The position numbers were made by a program, and so were the translations under genes. Below the pieces are notes generated by a model. That model saw only the letters and a list, made by a program, of their open reading frames with translations, was not told where the DNA came from and did not search any database. Source: Mycobacterium europaeum (GTDB lineage Bacteria; Actinomycetota; Actinomycetes; Mycobacteriales; Mycobacteriaceae). Taken from it: a stretch of 60,466 nt of DNA. The stretch lies in contig NZ_LQOU01000012.1 in the NCBI RefSeq assembly GCF_002102155.1, positions 1 through 60,466 of the forward strand. Direction: 5' to 3'. Every line of letters starts with the position of its first letter. The stretch's first letter is position 1. This document shows, piece after piece, positions 59,405-60,466 of this stretch.

Positions 59405-60118
59405 ATGACGAATTGCCCGCGAGCCGCCGCCGGCCGCTTCAGCGTCGCCGCGCCCCGGGTTCTGGTGGTCGAAGACTCCGAGACGATCCGGGAAATGGTC
59501 AGCGAGGCACTCACCGACGTCGGCTACCACGCCGTCGGCCGTTGTGACGGCGACGGGCTGGAGGAGGCGCTGGACGGTCTGCGCCCGGACCTGGTGGTGC
59601 TCGACGTCATGCTGCCCGGGCGCGACGGCTTCGACCTCATCGACGTGGTCCGCGACTGGGGTGATGTGGGCATCGTCTTGATCACCGCGCGCGAGGGCCT
59701 GCAGGATCGGCTGCGCGGCCTGGACGGCGGGGCGGACGACTACGTGATCAAACCGTTCGAGCTGGCCGAACTGGTGTCCCGGGTGGGGGCGGTGTTGCGG
59801 CGGCGCGGACGGCTGCCGCAAGTCGTCCAGGTCGGCGACCTGATCCTCGACGCCGACGCCGGAATCGCCGCGCGCGCCGGTCAGCGTCTCGACCTGACCG
59901 CGACGGAGCTGCGGCTGCTGGCCTTCCTCGTCGAGCAGCGCGGCCGCATCGTCAGCGCCGGCCAGATCCTCAACGCGGTGTGGGGGTACGACGCCTACGA
60001 CCCCAACCTGGTCCAGGTGCACATCAGTGGCCTGCGGCGCAAGCTCGAAGCCCACGGGCCGCGCATCCTGCACACCGTGCGCGGCATCGGCTACCGGCTG
60101 CAGCCCCAGCGATCATGA
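59405..60118 (+). CDS. OmpR/PhoB-family response regulator
   Basis: A 237-residue two-component response regulator. The receiver domain (residues 17-125) has the acidic pair EDS, phospho-acceptor Asp67 in LVVLDVMLPGRDGFD, Thr in LITARE and Lys116 in YVIKPFE. The winged-helix DNA-binding domain (140-235) has LDLTATELRLLAFLVEQRGR, QILNAVWGYDAYDP and VQVHISGLRRKLEAHG. ATG 59405 is preferred because the -10 GACAAT ends eight bases earlier; 11 residues more are possible. The ATGA overlap with the sensor kinase shows its partner. I do not place it among the named Mtb systems. Confidence 0.95.
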   Translation: MTNCPRAAAGRFSVAAPRVLVVEDSETIREMVSEALTDVGYHAVGRCDGDGLEEALDGLRPDLVVLDVMLPGRDGFDLIDVVRDWGDVGIVLITAREGLQDRLRGLDGGADDYVIKPFELAELVSRVGAVLRRRGRLPQVVQVGDLILDADAGIAARAGQRLDLTATELRLLAFLVEQRGRIVSAGQILNAVWGYDAYDPNLVQVHISGLRRKLEAHGPRILHTVRGIGYRLQPQRS

Positions 60119-60466
60119 CTGCCGGATCGACTCGGACCCCGTCCCTGCAGCGCCGGGTGACGCTGGTGGTGGTGGCGCTGCTGGCCCTGCTGCTGTTGCT
60201 GCTCGGCGTCACCGTGGACGTCAGCCTGGGTGTTCTCGCCCGTCGAAACCTGCACGACCGGCTGCTGGCCACCGCGTCGCGCGCCGAGGCGCTGGACGCC
60301 GCGCGCACGTCACCCGATCTGCTGGCCGCCGAGCTCAACGGCGGCGGGGTGCGCGCCCTGCTGGTCACCGCCGACGGCGCGACGTACGGGGACCGGAGCA
60401 TCAGTCCCGACACCGTCACCGGCCCGATGGCCCGGCCGCCCCTGCCGCCCCCGCCGTTCCTGGCCC
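60115..60466 (+). CDS. Sensor histidine kinase, N-terminal part (runs off the window)
   Basis: The first 117 residues are visible. A basic start (MTAGSTRTPSLQRRVT) is followed by one helix (LVVVALLALLLLLLGVTVDV) and an extracytoplasmic sensor region with RRNLHDRLLATASRAEALDA, as in HK853/CusS-like kinases with a small periplasmic domain. The visible end is Pro-rich (ARPPLPPPPFLA), like the tails of the two divergent membrane proteins. The kinase core lies outside the window. ATGA overlap with the regulator gene. Confidence 0.9.
   Translation, partial: MTAGSTRTPSLQRRVTLVVVALLALLLLLLGVTVDVSLGVLARRNLHDRLLATASRAEALDAARTSPDLLAAELNGGGVRALLVTADGATYGDRSISPDTVTGPMARPPLPPPPFLA

Overview
The window is about 60 kb of high-GC DNA from a slow-growing nontuberculous Mycobacterium. 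The gene order follows M. tuberculosis (Mtb) H37Rv from about Rv1431 to Rv1489. Protein lengths and motifs match that chromosome stretch gene by gene (MptB, SufR-SufT, RipA/RipB, MoxR1, FabG1-InhA). The four PE_PGRS genes I remember there (Rv1441c, Rv1450c, Rv1452c, Rv1468c) are absent and a phosphoenolpyruvate carboxylase gene is present, which points to an M. avium-like or related species. Rv numbers and Mtb lengths are from memory, not from a search.

Layout. 1-3.8 kb: a small hypothetical gene, a DUF3556 membrane protein and a carotenoid-desaturase-like flavoprotein. 3.9-10.1 kb: lower glycolysis (gap-pgk-tpiA), secG and ppc. 10.1-17.8 kb: a DUF1206 membrane protein, then a minus-strand pentose phosphate operon (tkt-tal-zwf-opcA-pgl) with overlapping stop/start codons. 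18.0-25.1 kb: heme A synthesis (ctaB, ctaA), a quinone reductase, a small ATP-grasp relative, an ABC exporter and the mannosyltransferase MptB. 25.2-33.0 kb: a HugZ-like flavoprotein, a phasin-like protein and the suf Fe-S assembly operon with its repressor SufR. 33.0-40.4 kb: two paralogous secreted proteins, fadE15, thioredoxin, echA12, an ABC-F ATPase and a small HTH protein. 40.4-50.3 kb: acnR-acn, then the cell-wall hydrolase cluster (DUF6676, ripA, ripB, moxR1, DUF58, VWA). 50.4-54.0 kb: a DUF559-type protein, fabG1-inhA and ferrochelatase. 54.1-55.2 kb: a lower-GC island with a CmcI-type methyltransferase. 55.0-58.0 kb: an Rv1486c-like protein and NfeD/stomatin/DoxX-like genes. 58.0-60.5 kb: a two-component system divergent from an operon of two proline-rich single-TM proteins and a deazaflavin-type oxidoreductase; the sensor kinase runs off the end.

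Most notable points. (1) Matched CTTCAG-N5-YTTCAG direct repeats lie at identical distance from -10 boxes of the divergent response regulator and proline-rich operon, suggesting a self-contained envelope-sensing regulon. (2) ripA carries a one-base frameshift that cuts off its NlpC/P60 catalytic domain. (3) Readable operators for SufR, AcnR and a BlaI-like factor sit in front of their expected targets. (4) An Rv1455-like protein looks like an ATP-grasp fold with its centre deleted. (5) Several starts (secG, ppc, ctaA, mptB, sufR, fabG1, the response regulator) sit 6-8 nt after a -10 hexamer, as in leaderless mycobacterial mRNAs.
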